This document shows, in pieces, positions 26,398 through 34,550 of a stretch of DNA of 64,000 nt. A model generated the notes under the pieces. It was not told the origin of the DNA and searched no databases. It was given only the letters and a program-made list of their open reading frames with translations. How positions within the stretch are numbered: position 1 is the first letter of the stretch; every line of letters starts with the position of its first letter. Origin of the DNA: Acidimicrobiales bacterium (GTDB lineage Bacteria > Actinomycetota > Acidimicrobiia > Acidimicrobiales > SZUA-35); NCBI GenBank assembly GCA_041394265.1, contig JAWKIO010000005.1, positions 372,001 to 436,000 on the forward strand, given 5' to 3'. The position numbers and the translations under genes are program-made.

Positions 26398-27470
26398 TCG
26401 CCGGGCTGCAGTTTGAACCGAGCGCGATAGGCGAGGAACGCGGGAGCTCCGAGCAGGATCGGGAAGAGCAACGAGACTGCCCGGTAGGCCGCGGTGGCGA
26501 GCGCGGCGTCTTGGGTCGAAATACCGGAGATCACGAGGAGGTACAGCAGCCCGGCCTCGACGAACCCGAACCCACCGGGCGTCAACGGGATCATCGCCAG
26601 CACTTGGGCGCCGGCGTAGGCGAGGAGCACGAGGCTGAGTCGGGGGTTGGCCCCGACGCCGTAGAGCGCCGAGATCAGGGCGAGATAGTCGAATGCCCAG
26701 TTCCCGGCAGCGGCGACGATCGATCGACCCCAGGCGGCGTCGACCACGCTACGGAGCCGGTCACGCTCGTCGAGCAAGTGCTGGGGATGGAGGCTCCTGG
26801 GTCGGTGCAGGCGGGAGGAGACCGGGACCACGACGGCATTGATCGCCCGCCCGAGTACGAGGAGCGGTCGGTCGAACGCCGCCGCGATCGAGCCGGCACC
26901 AACCAGCACGACGAACATCACGCCGCCGGCGACAGCGGCCGGCCACAGACTCTCGGGCACCGGCGCGCCGAGCAGGGCGATCAAGAGGGCCGTGGCAGGG
27001 ATGGCGAAGAGCGCAGCAGTCGAGAGGATCGAGGTGGCCGCCAGCGCTCCGCCGGCCTCGGCCGCGCTGACACCGCTGACCGACAGCATCCGGTACAGGG
27101 TGGCGCCACCAACGGCCGCAGCGCCGGGCACCACGCGGCTGACGGCATTGGCGCAGAGCTGGCTGGTGGCAGCGACGAACCAGGAGACGCTGGGCAGCAC
27201 GATGCGGATGAGCCACCAGGTGCAGGCGAAGCTGATGGCCTCCATGACCAACATGACCACGAACCACCGGGCGTGGATGGTGCGGAGTCGTTCGGCCGAC
27301 GAGACGACCTCGATGAACTTCGGGTGGAGCAGGTAGAGCGACAACGCTCCAAGCGCCAGGAAGACGCCGCGCTTGATGATGCCGCCGATGTCGAAACCGG
27401 CAGACTCGGCGACAGGCCGGGCGGTCGGTTCGTCGACCACCGGGATCGTGTCGTCGCTCCCGTTCGGCAT
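26394..27470 (-). CDS. LPG_synthase_TM/UPF0104-family multi-pass membrane protein
   Basis: 358 aa with about eight membrane segments. The C-terminal MIPLTPGGFGFVEAGLLYLL motif is diagnostic of the flippase-like transmembrane domain seen in lysyl-phosphatidylglycerol synthases, here without the cytoplasmic synthase domain. Members move or modify lipids; the substrate is unknown. The start ATG overlaps the maf stop by one base. The stop codon lies inside the CTAG duplication at the IS right end, so the coding sequence is intact although the downstream operon neighbour was displaced. Confidence 0.83.
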   Translation of the reverse strand: MPNGSDDTIPVVDEPTARPVAESAGFDIGGIIKRGVFLALGALSLYLLHPKFIEVVSSAERLRTIHARWFVVMLVMEAISFACTWWLIRIVLPSVSWFVAATSQLCANAVSRVVPGAAAVGGATLYRMLSVSGVSAAEAGGALAATSILSTAALFAIPATALLIALLGAPVPESLWPAAVAGGVMFVVLVGAGSIAAAFDRPLLVLGRAINAVVVPVSSRLHRPRSLHPQHLLDERDRLRSVVDAAWGRSIVAAAGNWAFDYLALISALYGVGANPRLSLVLLAYAGAQVLAMIPLTPGGFGFVEAGLLYLLVISGISTQDAALATAAYRAVSLLFPILLGAPAFLAYRARFKLQPGD

Positions 27471-28087
27471 CAGTCGACCCGAGCCGATCGAGCGGGCTGC
27501 TCGAACTCGAGCAAGGCAAAGCCCATGGAACGCATCACAGCATCGACGGCCGCCAGTGGCAACCCCACTACGTTCTGGTACGAGCCGGCGATCCGCTCCA
27601 CGAACAGCGCCGCCCGGCCCTGGATGCCGTAGGCCCCGGCTTTGTCGTCGGCCTCGCCCGACGCCAGGTACCACTCGATGTCGGCATCGCCAATCGGTCG
27701 GAACACCACGTCGGTCACCTCGGTGGCGCATTCGATCCGGTCGTCGGCGGTGACTGCCAACCCGGTGATCGCCTGGTGGGTGCGTCCCGAGAGGCGACGC
27801 AGCATCGATGCGGCATCGGAGCGATCGACCGGCTTGCCGAGGACAAGCTCGTCGACGACGACCACGGTGTCGGCAGCGACGACCGTGCGCGACGGATGGC
27901 GGGCCGCGACGGCCTGGGCCTTCTCGACCGCCAGACGTACCACGAGGTCGGCGGCGGCCTCGCCGTGACGAGGCGTTTCGTCGATGTCGGCAGCCTGGAT
28001 GTCGATGGTGCCCAGCACCGATTCGAGCAGTTCTCGCCGCCTCGGCGAGCCGGACGCGAGCAACAGCGGCCGGAGTCGATGGGTCAC
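27470..28087 (-). CDS. maf: Maf-like nucleotide pyrophosphatase
   Basis: 205 aa, normal for the family. ASGSPRRRELL, DTVVVVDELVLGKP, SGRTHQAITGL and GAYGIQGRAALFVERIAGSYQNVVGLPL (read as separate motifs) are standard Maf signatures. Maf proteins hydrolyse modified or canonical nucleoside triphosphates. The GTG start at 28087 gives the expected N-terminus; TAGCCT lies 7 nt upstream. Its stop overlaps the flippase-like start. Confidence 0.92.
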   Translation of the reverse strand: MTHRLRPLLLASGSPRRRELLESVLGTIDIQAADIDETPRHGEAAADLVVRLAVEKAQAVAARHPSRTVVAADTVVVVDELVLGKPVDRSDAASMLRRLSGRTHQAITGLAVTADDRIECATEVTDVVFRPIGDADIEWYLASGEADDKAGAYGIQGRAALFVERIAGSYQNVVGLPLAAVDAVMRSMGFALLEFEQPARSARVD

Positions 28088-28100
28088 GGGAATCAGGCTA
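28085..28100 (-). promoter_or_regulatory. Leaderless-type -10 element of maf
   Basis: TAGCCT on the minus strand (28100-28095) ends 7 nt before the GTG at 28087. Confidence 0.45.
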
Positions 28101-28160
28101 GGGCGGCCGGCATCGCTTGGCCATGCCGCCCCCAATCGGTCCGTTCGACCCATCGTTGCG

Positions 28161-28177
28161 ACTTCTGCTTCAGAAGT
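28161..28177. promoter_or_regulatory. Short palindrome in the divergent maf/zinc-ribbon intergenic region
   Basis: ACTTCTG-CTT-CAGAAGT is a perfect 7-bp inverted repeat between two divergent genes. It may be an operator; nothing else supports that. Confidence 0.25.
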
Positions 28178-28203
28178 AGGACGATCGCGCCGATGCAACG
28201 CCC

Positions 28204-28737
28204 ATGAGGAACCGTCCTGACAGCGGCGACGCCGCGTTCTGTCCATCGTGTGACGGCCCTCGAGAACTGTGGTTCACCACCTGTCCGACCTGCGATTTCC
28301 CGTTCCAGATCGGTCCCGGTGCCATCCTCGCCGGTCAAGTCGCCGCTCCCCTTGCCGCCAGCGGCGCCGCCCATGACGAGTGGATCGACATCCCGATCCC
28401 GGCCGATCAGCCGGTCAAGACTGCGCTGATGCGCGCCTTTCTCGCCGACCAAGGTTTTGCGTACGAAGAATCACGTCGGTTCGTCTCGATCCGGGTGAGT
28501 GATGCCGCTGCCATCGAGTCGGCGATCACGATCTGGGCCTACCACCACGACCTGCCCGAGGATCATCGCCACCTCGACACCCTCATGTCGACGCTCAAGG
28601 AGATCGGCGACGCGACCATCGCCGCCATCCATGCCGCGACCATGGCCTCGACCGGCTCCCGACCCGAGCGTGGGAGCAGGCGGGACAGCGATCGCGACAC
28701 CGATCGCGACGGCGGCGGCGAGCTCGACCTGCGCTGA
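28204..28737 (+). CDS. Zinc-ribbon protein of unknown function
   Basis: 177 aa. An N-terminal CPSC...CPTC zinc ribbon (residues about 13-31) is followed by an Ala/Gly linker, then an alpha/beta segment at about 60-125 (PADQPVKTALMRAFLADQGF, SIRVSDAAAIESAITIW) that resembles small ligand-binding DUF2007-like folds but is not certain. The C-terminus is charged, with Asp/Arg repeats. No partner gene is obvious; divergent from maf. Confidence 0.65.
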   Translation: MRNRPDSGDAAFCPSCDGPRELWFTTCPTCDFPFQIGPGAILAGQVAAPLAASGAAHDEWIDIPIPADQPVKTALMRAFLADQGFAYEESRRFVSIRVSDAAAIESAITIWAYHHDLPEDHRHLDTLMSTLKEIGDATIAAIHAATMASTGSRPERGSRRDSDRDTDRDGGGELDLR

Positions 28738-28758
28738 CGCCGACCGCCGCCGACTGAC

Positions 28759-28797
28759 GACACTGACTGGCGACACTGACTGGCGACACTGACTGGC
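28759..28797. repeat. Three tandem 13-bp repeats
   Basis: GACACTGACTGGC occurs three times in a row (28759-28771, 28772-28784, 28785-28797), between the zinc-ribbon gene and the crotonase gene. Confidence 0.9.
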
Positions 28798-28852
28798 AAC
28801 AACACCGGCGACATTGGGTCGTCGCTGCCAACACCTGGCAGAATCATCGCCC

Positions 28853-29608
28853 ATGAGTCTCGTCACCGTTTCCGTTGCCAACTCCGTCGCCACGCTCACG
28901 CTCAACGACCCCGATCGCCGCAACGCCGTCACGCTTGCGATGTGCGATGAAGTCGCCGAGGCACTCGATGAGCTCGAAGCCGACGAGAGCATCAAGTCGC
29001 TGGTGGTGACTGGCGCCGCCCCTGCGTTCTGCGCCGGTGCCGACCTCACGCATCTCGGCGAGTCGGCCGAGGAAGGCCTACTCGCCATCTACGAGGGATT
29101 CCTCCGGGTCGGCCGCTCACCGCTGCCGACGATCGCTGCCGTCAACGGGGCCGCGGTCGGTGCCGGTATGAACCTCGCGCTGATCTGTGATGTGCGACTC
29201 GCCGGTGTGTCGGCCAAGTTCGACGACCGCTTCCTCCAGATCGGCATCCACCCCGGCGGTGGCCACACCTGGATGTACAACCGGATCGCCGGCCCTCAGG
29301 CCACGGCGGCTGCGGTGATCTTCGGCGAAATCCTCGACGGCCCCGAGGCCGAGCGAGTCGGCCTGGCCTACAAGTGCTTCCCCGACGATCAGCTGCTGGC
29401 CGAGGCGCAGAAGATGGCCGAGCGCCTGGCCGACGTGCCCCGCGAACTCGTGCTGCGCACCAAGGAGAGCCTGCGCGACATCGTGGCGCTCGGCACCCAA
29501 GATGCTGCGGTGAACTACGAGCTCGGCCCGCAGTCGTGGTCGACCCGCCAGCCGGCGTTCCAGGCGCAGCTGGCCAAACTCAAGGCCCGCATCTCCACCA
29601 AGAAGTAG
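28853..29608 (+). CDS. Enoyl-CoA hydratase/isomerase-family protein, atypical active site
   Basis: 251 aa with crotonase motifs NDPDRRNAVT, AFCAGADLTHLG and NGAAVGAGMNLALICD, so the CoA site and oxyanion hole are intact. The catalytic glutamates are missing: Phe stands at the Glu144 position (FDDRF) and Ala at Glu164. It is not a close copy of the crotonase at 19946-20695. ATG at 28853 chosen over the upstream in-frame ATG at 28814; CAGAAT ends 6-7 nt before it. Convergent with the GNAT gene, 3 bp apart. Confidence 0.83.
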   Translation: MSLVTVSVANSVATLTLNDPDRRNAVTLAMCDEVAEALDELEADESIKSLVVTGAAPAFCAGADLTHLGESAEEGLLAIYEGFLRVGRSPLPTIAAVNGAAVGAGMNLALICDVRLAGVSAKFDDRFLQIGIHPGGGHTWMYNRIAGPQATAAAVIFGEILDGPEAERVGLAYKCFPDDQLLAEAQKMAERLADVPRELVLRTKESLRDIVALGTQDAAVNYELGPQSWSTRQPAFQAQLAKLKARISTKK

Positions 29609-29611
29609 GGG

Positions 29612-30211
29612 TTAGAGCCAGTACTTCTCGAAGTCGGGGCGGCGCTCGGTCCACTCCTCGGAGGTGATCGCGAAGCGGATGTGGTCTTCCCACGTGCCGT
29701 TGATCTCGAGGTAGCGCTCGGCAACCCCTTCGGCTCGGATGCTGAGCTTTTCGACGACGCGCCGGGAGGCGGCGTTGCGGGGCACGATCGAGATCTGCAG
29801 GCGATGCAGGCCGAGCGTCTCGAAGGCGAAGCGACACACGAGCGCCACCCCCTCGGGAATGAAGCCCTGGCCGGCCTGGGCCTCGTCGACCCAATAGCCG
29901 ACGTAGGCGTTCTGGAAGGGTCCTCGCTGCACCGAGTTGAGGTTCACTTCGCCGGCGAACTGCCCACCGACGAAGACCCCGAACCCGTAGCCGGCGCCGA
30001 GCTGCCATTCCCGCTCGCGGGCGTGGCAGCGGAGCGAGAACGCCGACCGGTCTTCGATCACGTCGGGCGAACCGGGGAGGCGGCTCGGCTCCCACTTGGT
30101 GAGCCACTCGGCGTTGCGACGCCGAACTTCTCGCCAGTTGGGGAAGTCTTCGGGCCGGAGTGGGCGGAGCACGATCCGACGGCCGATGAGGGTGGTGTTG
30201 AGCGCTACCAC
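29612..30211 (-). CDS. GNAT-family N-acetyltransferase (RimJ/RimL-like)
   Basis: 199 aa. LRPLRPEDFPNWREVRR at the start, the YVGYWVDEAQAGQGFIPEGVALVCRFAFETLGLHRLQ region (acetyl-CoA loop Q-A-G-Q-G) and NAASRRVVEKL are typical of the RimJ/RimL branch that acetylates protein N-termini. Its start overlaps the Ppx-like gene by 7 bp, so it is the last gene of the MocA/CoxG/DUF501/Ppx transcription unit. Confidence 0.87.
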   Translation of the reverse strand: MVALNTTLIGRRIVLRPLRPEDFPNWREVRRRNAEWLTKWEPSRLPGSPDVIEDRSAFSLRCHAREREWQLGAGYGFGVFVGGQFAGEVNLNSVQRGPFQNAYVGYWVDEAQAGQGFIPEGVALVCRFAFETLGLHRLQISIVPRNAASRRVVEKLSIRAEGVAERYLEINGTWEDHIRFAITSEEWTERRPDFEKYWL

Positions 30212-31158
30212 GTGCTGGCCCCGAGTCGTTCCCGAAGGGCGGCAGCCGCCCCATCGAGCAGGTCGAACTCGGTCACGACGATCTCACCGATGCCCAGGTG
30301 ACGCATTGTTTCCACCAGCACGCAGCAACCCCCGACGATCAGGTCCACCCGGTTCTCGGGGAGGCCTGGATTGTAGCGCCGGGCGTCTCGCGGCTCCGTG
30401 GCCAGGGTGCGAAACACGTCTTCGACCGCCTCGACCGACAGGGGGAACCACTCGAGTGCGCTTCGATCGTCGTCGAGTAGACCGATCTCGACGGCACCGA
30501 CCGTCGTGATGGTGCCGCCGACACCGACCACGGTCCCCGAACTGATGGCGGCGAGCAGGCTCGGCATCTCACGAACAACGTCGTCGAGATGGAGCTGGAC
30601 GACCGACAGCGCCGCCGACAGTTCAGCAGCGTGTGGCGGGTCGCTCTCGAGGTAGGTCGAGGTGACGCGACTGGCTCCCACGTCGATCGAGTACACGCCG
30701 AGCACACCGTCGCTGGCGTTGCCGTAGGTGAACTCGGTGGATCCCCCACCGATGTCGATGACCACGAACAGTGCGGTGGGATCGGCTGCGGCACGAGCCG
30801 CCGTGGCGCCGGCAAAGGCCAGACGGCCTTCGGCCGCTCCGTCGATGATGTCGAGTGGGACACCGAGCGTGCGGTCGACGAGCTCGGCGAGATCTGACCG
30901 GTCGGCCGCGTCGCGCGCAGCTGACGTGGCGATGGCCCAGACGTCGGTGACGCCATGCGAGCGGATCGTGGTGCGGTGCTGTTCGAGCGCGGCCTCGACC
31001 CGCTCGAGACCGCCGGCACCGATCCGCCCGGTGGCGGGAAGGTCGGCACCCATACGAGTGACCGGTTGTTCCCGCACGACCGGCACGCCATTGGCGTCGA
31101 CGACGAGCAATCGAGTGGTGATGGTGCCGAGGTCGACCACGGCGACCGGAACGGTCAT
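30205..31158 (-). CDS. Ppx/GppA-family exopolyphosphatase
   Basis: 317 aa. ASKHA-fold phosphatase with VAVVDLGTITTRLLVVD, the catalytic-Glu region TSAARDA, VVIDIGGGSTEF and VGGTITTVGAVEIG. Members hydrolyse polyphosphate or pppGpp. The short single-module form is the usual actinobacterial Ppx. It follows DUF501 with a 4-bp overlap, the classical actinobacterial order FtsB-DUF501-Ppx, although FtsB is here far upstream. Confidence 0.9.
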   Translation of the reverse strand: MTVPVAVVDLGTITTRLLVVDANGVPVVREQPVTRMGADLPATGRIGAGGLERVEAALEQHRTTIRSHGVTDVWAIATSAARDAADRSDLAELVDRTLGVPLDIIDGAAEGRLAFAGATAARAAADPTALFVVIDIGGGSTEFTYGNASDGVLGVYSIDVGASRVTSTYLESDPPHAAELSAALSVVQLHLDDVVREMPSLLAAISSGTVVGVGGTITTVGAVEIGLLDDDRSALEWFPLSVEAVEDVFRTLATEPRDARRYNPGLPENRVDLIVGGCCVLVETMRHLGIGEIVVTEFDLLDGAAAALRERLGASTW

Positions 31159-31661
31159 TCGATTTGGTCCCACGTCGACACGATGCCGGGTTTGGCCGGA
31201 TCGAACGCCTTGCCGACCGACTCGAGCCGTTCGTGCACCCAACGGCCGACGGGATCGACGCCGTCGACCAGGAAGTTCGCGTAGTGGGCGTGCAGGCACT
31301 TCACGCCCTCGCGGGTGCCGCCGACTCCGGCCGAGGGGCGGGGTCCGGTGTGGTCGTCGGGAATCAGGGCGTCGCGGGCGGCTTCGTAGGCGTCATGGGC
31401 GACACGGATGGCGGCCAATCCGACCGCTTCCTCGGCCTGCTTCACGCCCCCGGTCGATTCGAGCTGACCGATCGCCTTGTTGAGGGCGCGATCGGCCAAC
31501 CAGTACCGGGTGGGCATCGGACGGCCCGACTCGAGCAACGGTTCGTTCTCGAGCACCACGGGGCTGCCGTCGGCGCGCCGAACGACGACCTCGAAGGCCC
31601 CCATCGGCGGTCGGCCGATGAGGCGCGTCACCACAGTGATGTCGTCGAGTGGCTCCGTCAT
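31155..31661 (-). CDS. DUF501-domain protein
   Basis: 168 aa covering the whole DUF501 domain: VTRLIGRPPMGAFEVVVR, PMPTRYWLADRALNKAIGQLESTGGV and GTREGVKCLHAHYANFLV. Function unknown; the gene is widely conserved in actinobacteria between FtsB/DivIC and Ppx. Here the FtsB gene lies about 8 kb upstream, separated by molybdenum-enzyme and other genes. Confidence 0.92.
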   Translation of the reverse strand: MTEPLDDITVVTRLIGRPPMGAFEVVVRRADGSPVVLENEPLLESGRPMPTRYWLADRALNKAIGQLESTGGVKQAEEAVGLAAIRVAHDAYEAARDALIPDDHTGPRPSAGVGGTREGVKCLHAHYANFLVDGVDPVGRWVHERLESVGKAFDPAKPGIVSTWDQIE

Positions 31662-31682
31662 CCGGTCGGGCGGTGCGTGCGA

Positions 31683-32447
31683 TCAGCCCCGGCGGCCAAG
31701 GAGGATCTTCAGCAAGATGAGCAGCACGACGGCGCCGATGACCGGGGCCACTCGCTTGGCAACCGAGTCGCCGGTGACGGCGAGGATGTCGACCGGCTTG
31801 GGTTCGGGCGACTCGATCTTGCGGACCTTGCTCTCGCCGGGCGTCTCGGCGGCTGGCGCAGCCGAGGAAGCAGCGGCCGGCGTGCCAGCAGCGGCGTCGG
31901 CGGCGGGCGCAGCAGCCGAGGCGTCGGCGGCAGGCGCGGCGGTGTCGGTTGACGCGGCTTCCGCAGCGGGAGCGGCGTCGGTCGTCTCGGCGGTGGGGGC
32001 CTCGCCGGCTTCGAGCTTGTCACGCAGGTTGTCGGAGAACTGGGTGAGGATCTTCTTCGAGACGTCTTCGATAGCACCGCGACCGAAGCTGGCGATCTTG
32101 CCGCTGAGGCTGAGGTCGGTGTGGATCTTGACCGTGGTGACCGTGTCGGAGACCGACTCCATGGTGGCGGTGATCAGGGCGTTCGCATTGCCCTGGCGAG
32201 GATCGCGCCCCTCGGCCTTCAGCTTGGCGGTCTTCGCCGGCTCGTTCTGCTCGATGAAGCTGGCCTTGCCCGCGTACTTGGCGGTGATGGGGCCGACCTT
32301 GATCTTGACGATGCCGCGGTACTCGTCGCCTTCGATTTCTTGGAGCTGGGCACCCGGCATGCAGGGAGCGATGAACTCCAGGTCGTTCAGGATGCGCCAG
32401 GTGTCGTCGATCGGGCGGTCGATGTTGAACTCGTTGGTCAGCTCCAT
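31683..32447 (-). CDS. CoxG-like SRPBCC protein with C-terminal membrane anchor
   Basis: 254 aa. Residues 1-150 form a CoxG-type START/SRPBCC domain (ELTNEFNIDRPIDDTW, FIAPCMPGAQL, GIVKIKVGPITAKYAGKA). A long Ala/Pro/Thr linker (150-225) leads to a C-terminal membrane helix (VIGAVVLLILLKILLG). CoxG helps place carbon-monoxide dehydrogenase at the membrane. It overlaps the MocA-like gene by 10 bp, which supports a role in molybdenum hydroxylase assembly. Confidence 0.87.
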   Translation of the reverse strand: MELTNEFNIDRPIDDTWRILNDLEFIAPCMPGAQLQEIEGDEYRGIVKIKVGPITAKYAGKASFIEQNEPAKTAKLKAEGRDPRQGNANALITATMESVSDTVTTVKIHTDLSLSGKIASFGRGAIEDVSKKILTQFSDNLRDKLEAGEAPTAETTDAAPAAEAASTDTAAPAADASAAAPAADAAAGTPAAASSAAPAAETPGESKVRKIESPEPKPVDILAVTGDSVAKRVAPVIGAVVLLILLKILLGRRG

Positions 32448-32995
32448 TGGGCGAGGTCCTTCTGCGTGTCGATGTCGATCGGGTTCCCCGTGCACGCTAC
32501 CTCGGAAACACGCTCTCGGTGAGTACGAAGCACGCTGCGAGCGCCCTCGTCGCCGCTTGTCGGTAGGAGCGGCCACGCCGACCGCTCGAACTTGACGGGC
32601 GGCCGCCGCTGGCCGTCGAAGGTCGCCACGACGATGTCGCCCATCGACGCGCCGACCGACCGCCACGCCGAGGCCGGCACGAGGGGTTGATCGGCCAGGC
32701 CGATGACGACCGCCCGATGCCCGTCGGCTTCGGCCCGGCGCAAACCGGCCTGGATGGTGTGGGCCTGTCCGTCGGCCCAGTCGTCGGCGTGCACGATCGC
32801 GAACTCGGCGGGCACGAGGTCGCTCAGGTCGACGGCGCCGGTGACCACGTAGACCTGGTTGAACGATGCCGTGGCGACTGCGTCGAAGACCCAGGTGCAG
32901 ACCGGTCGACCCCGGAAGTCGGCTCGGAGTTTGTGGCCGTCGCCGTCGAACCGGGATCCGGCACCGGCGGCGAGGATGATCGCAGCAACCGTCAT
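32438..32995 (-). CDS. MobA/MocA-like nucleotidyltransferase (Mo cofactor)
   Basis: 185 aa NTP_transf_3 protein. IILAAGAGSRFDGDGHKL is the nucleotide-binding signature, VIGLADQPLV the central motif. The MocA branch transfers CMP to molybdopterin, making the MCD cofactor of Cox/Xdh-type enzymes, in line with CoxG, CoxM, CoxS and XdhC genes nearby. First gene of the operon running to 29612; CATACT sits 6 nt before its ATG. Confidence 0.87.
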   Translation of the reverse strand: MTVAAIILAAGAGSRFDGDGHKLRADFRGRPVCTWVFDAVATASFNQVYVVTGAVDLSDLVPAEFAIVHADDWADGQAHTIQAGLRRAEADGHRAVVIGLADQPLVPASAWRSVGASMGDIVVATFDGQRRPPVKFERSAWPLLPTSGDEGARSVLRTHRERVSEVACTGNPIDIDTQKDLAQWS

Positions 32996-33007
32996 GGCGA
33001 CAGTATG
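32993..33007 (-). promoter_or_regulatory. Leaderless-type -10 element of the MocA-like gene
   Basis: CATACT (33007-33002, minus strand) precedes the ATG at 32995 by 6 nt; the spacer GTCGCC is identical to that of the SDR and aminotransferase genes. Confidence 0.5.
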
Positions 33008-33023
33008 CGCCGTCCCCCGACCA

Positions 33024-34190
33024 TCAGTACGAACGTGGCAGTCCGAGGACGTGTTCGGAGACGTAGTTCATCACCATCTCCTGGCTGACCGGAGCGATCC
33101 GCATGAGGCGGGCTTCGCGCCAGTAGCGCTCCACGTGGTATTCGCTGGCATAGCCGAACCCGCCGTGCACCTGCATCGCCCAATCTGCTGCCTGGAAACC
33201 GGCGTCGGCTGCGAGGTACTTGGCGATGTTGGCCTGTTCCCCGCAGGGCAGGCCGTTGTCGTAGCGCCAGGAAGCCTCACGGATGGCGAGCTCGGCTGCG
33301 TTCAACCTCGCGTGAGCTTCGGCCAGTGGGAAGGCCAGACCCTGGTTCTTGCCGATCGGCCGACCGAAGATCTCGCGCTCGTTGGCATAGTCGACGGCCG
33401 TCTTGATAGCCACACGTCCGATGCCGAGCGCCTCTGATGCGATCAGCACCCGTTCGGGGTTCAGGCCGTCGAGCAGGTACTTGAAGCCCTCGCCCTCCTC
33501 ACCGATGCGGTCATCGAACGACACCGGCAGATCGTCGTAGACCGTTTCGCACGACACGACGGCGTTGCGGCCGACCTTCGGGATGGCGGTGATCGTGACC
33601 TCGGGCCGTTGGAGGTCGGCGAGCAACAGTGTGAGACCGTCGGTGCGACGCTTGCATTCCTCGATCGGGGTGGTGCGGACGAGCAGCAGGACCTTCTGGC
33701 AGTACTCGGCCTTGGAGGTCCACACCTTGGCCCCTCGTACCACGTAGTGGTCGCCGTCCTTCCAGGCCCGGGTCTTGATCGAGGTGGTGTCGGTCCCGGC
33801 GTCGGGCTCGGTCACTCCGAACGCCACGTGCAGTCGGCCGTCGGCGACCTGTGTGAGATAGGTCTGCTTCTGTTCCTCGGTGCCGTGCTTGGTGATCGGG
33901 TTGATCCCGAACATCGAGATGTGGATGGCACTACAACCGTTCATCGCCGCGCCGGACGCCGCCACCTCTTCGAGCACGATCGACGCCTCGGTGATGCCTC
34001 GCCCTCCCCCGCCGTAGGCCTCGGGGATCGCAATACCGATCCAGCCGCCGTCGGCCATGGCCTGGTAGAAGTCCCACGGGAACTCATGGTCGGCGTCGTG
34101 GCGACGCCAGTAGTTGTTGTCGAACTGCGCACAAACCCGCCGCACCCCCTCCCGAATCGCCTCATGATCCGGATCCACCCCAAAGTCCAT
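33024..34190 (-). CDS. Acyl-CoA dehydrogenase
   Basis: 388 aa, full length. FAD/substrate motifs VAFGVTEPDAGTDT and VHGGFGYASEYHVERYWREARL are present. The usual catalytic Glu near the C-terminus (the EGT motif of medium-chain enzymes) is replaced (IAPVSQEM), but Glu246 in NPERVLIA occupies the position of the base used by isovaleryl-CoA dehydrogenase, suggesting a branched-chain or related substrate. TAGGTT lies 6 nt before the ATG. Confidence 0.9.
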   Translation of the reverse strand: MDFGVDPDHEAIREGVRRVCAQFDNNYWRRHDADHEFPWDFYQAMADGGWIGIAIPEAYGGGGRGITEASIVLEEVAASGAAMNGCSAIHISMFGINPITKHGTEEQKQTYLTQVADGRLHVAFGVTEPDAGTDTTSIKTRAWKDGDHYVVRGAKVWTSKAEYCQKVLLLVRTTPIEECKRRTDGLTLLLADLQRPEVTITAIPKVGRNAVVSCETVYDDLPVSFDDRIGEEGEGFKYLLDGLNPERVLIASEALGIGRVAIKTAVDYANEREIFGRPIGKNQGLAFPLAEAHARLNAAELAIREASWRYDNGLPCGEQANIAKYLAADAGFQAADWAMQVHGGFGYASEYHVERYWREARLMRIAPVSQEMVMNYVSEHVLGLPRSY

Positions 34191-34202
34191 CCCCCGAACC
34201 TA
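34188..34202 (-). promoter_or_regulatory. Leaderless-type -10 element of the acyl-CoA dehydrogenase
   Basis: TAGGTT (34202-34197, minus strand) precedes the ATG at 34190 by 6 nt. Confidence 0.5.
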
Positions 34203-34230
34203 CTTCCCGCCCCCGCCCCCATCCAGAATG

Positions 34231-34550
34231 CCGAGCGAAGGTCCAGCGGCATCGGAGAAGGCCCAGCGGGCGCCGCAGGCCCGGTCGACACCCGAGCGCA
34301 GGTCCAGCGGCAGCGGAGGAAGTCCAGCGAGCGCCGCAGGCCCGGTCGACACCCGAGCGCAGCGAGGACCGTGTCGGACACCCCGAGCGGGGGTCCAGCG
34401 GCAGCGGAGGGAGTCCAGCGAGCGCCGCAGGCCCGGTCGACGCCCGAGCGAAGCGAGGAATGTGTCGACCGGAACGAGAAGAAGCACCGGCGGAGCCGGT
34501 ACCAATCGGGCCCCCAGGGGCCCGAGGCCGCAGGGCCGAAGGCCCAAGGC
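34231..34550. repeat. Degenerate ~60-bp tandem repeats and GC-rich hairpins (non-coding)
   Basis: A 360-bp gap between two minus-strand genes. Three diverged copies of a unit of about 60 bp (CCGAGCGxAGGTCCAGCGGC... to CCGCAGGCCCGGTCGACxC) begin near 34232, 34292 and 34383. After 34485 come short hairpins, ACCGGCGGAGCCGGT and GGGCCCCCAGGGGCCC, which could end transcription of the upstream GGDEF gene. No convincing gene. Confidence 0.7.

Noticed and set aside
34231..34460. CRISPR array
   Set aside because: Units are long, diverged and without unique spacers of even length; no cas genes nearby.
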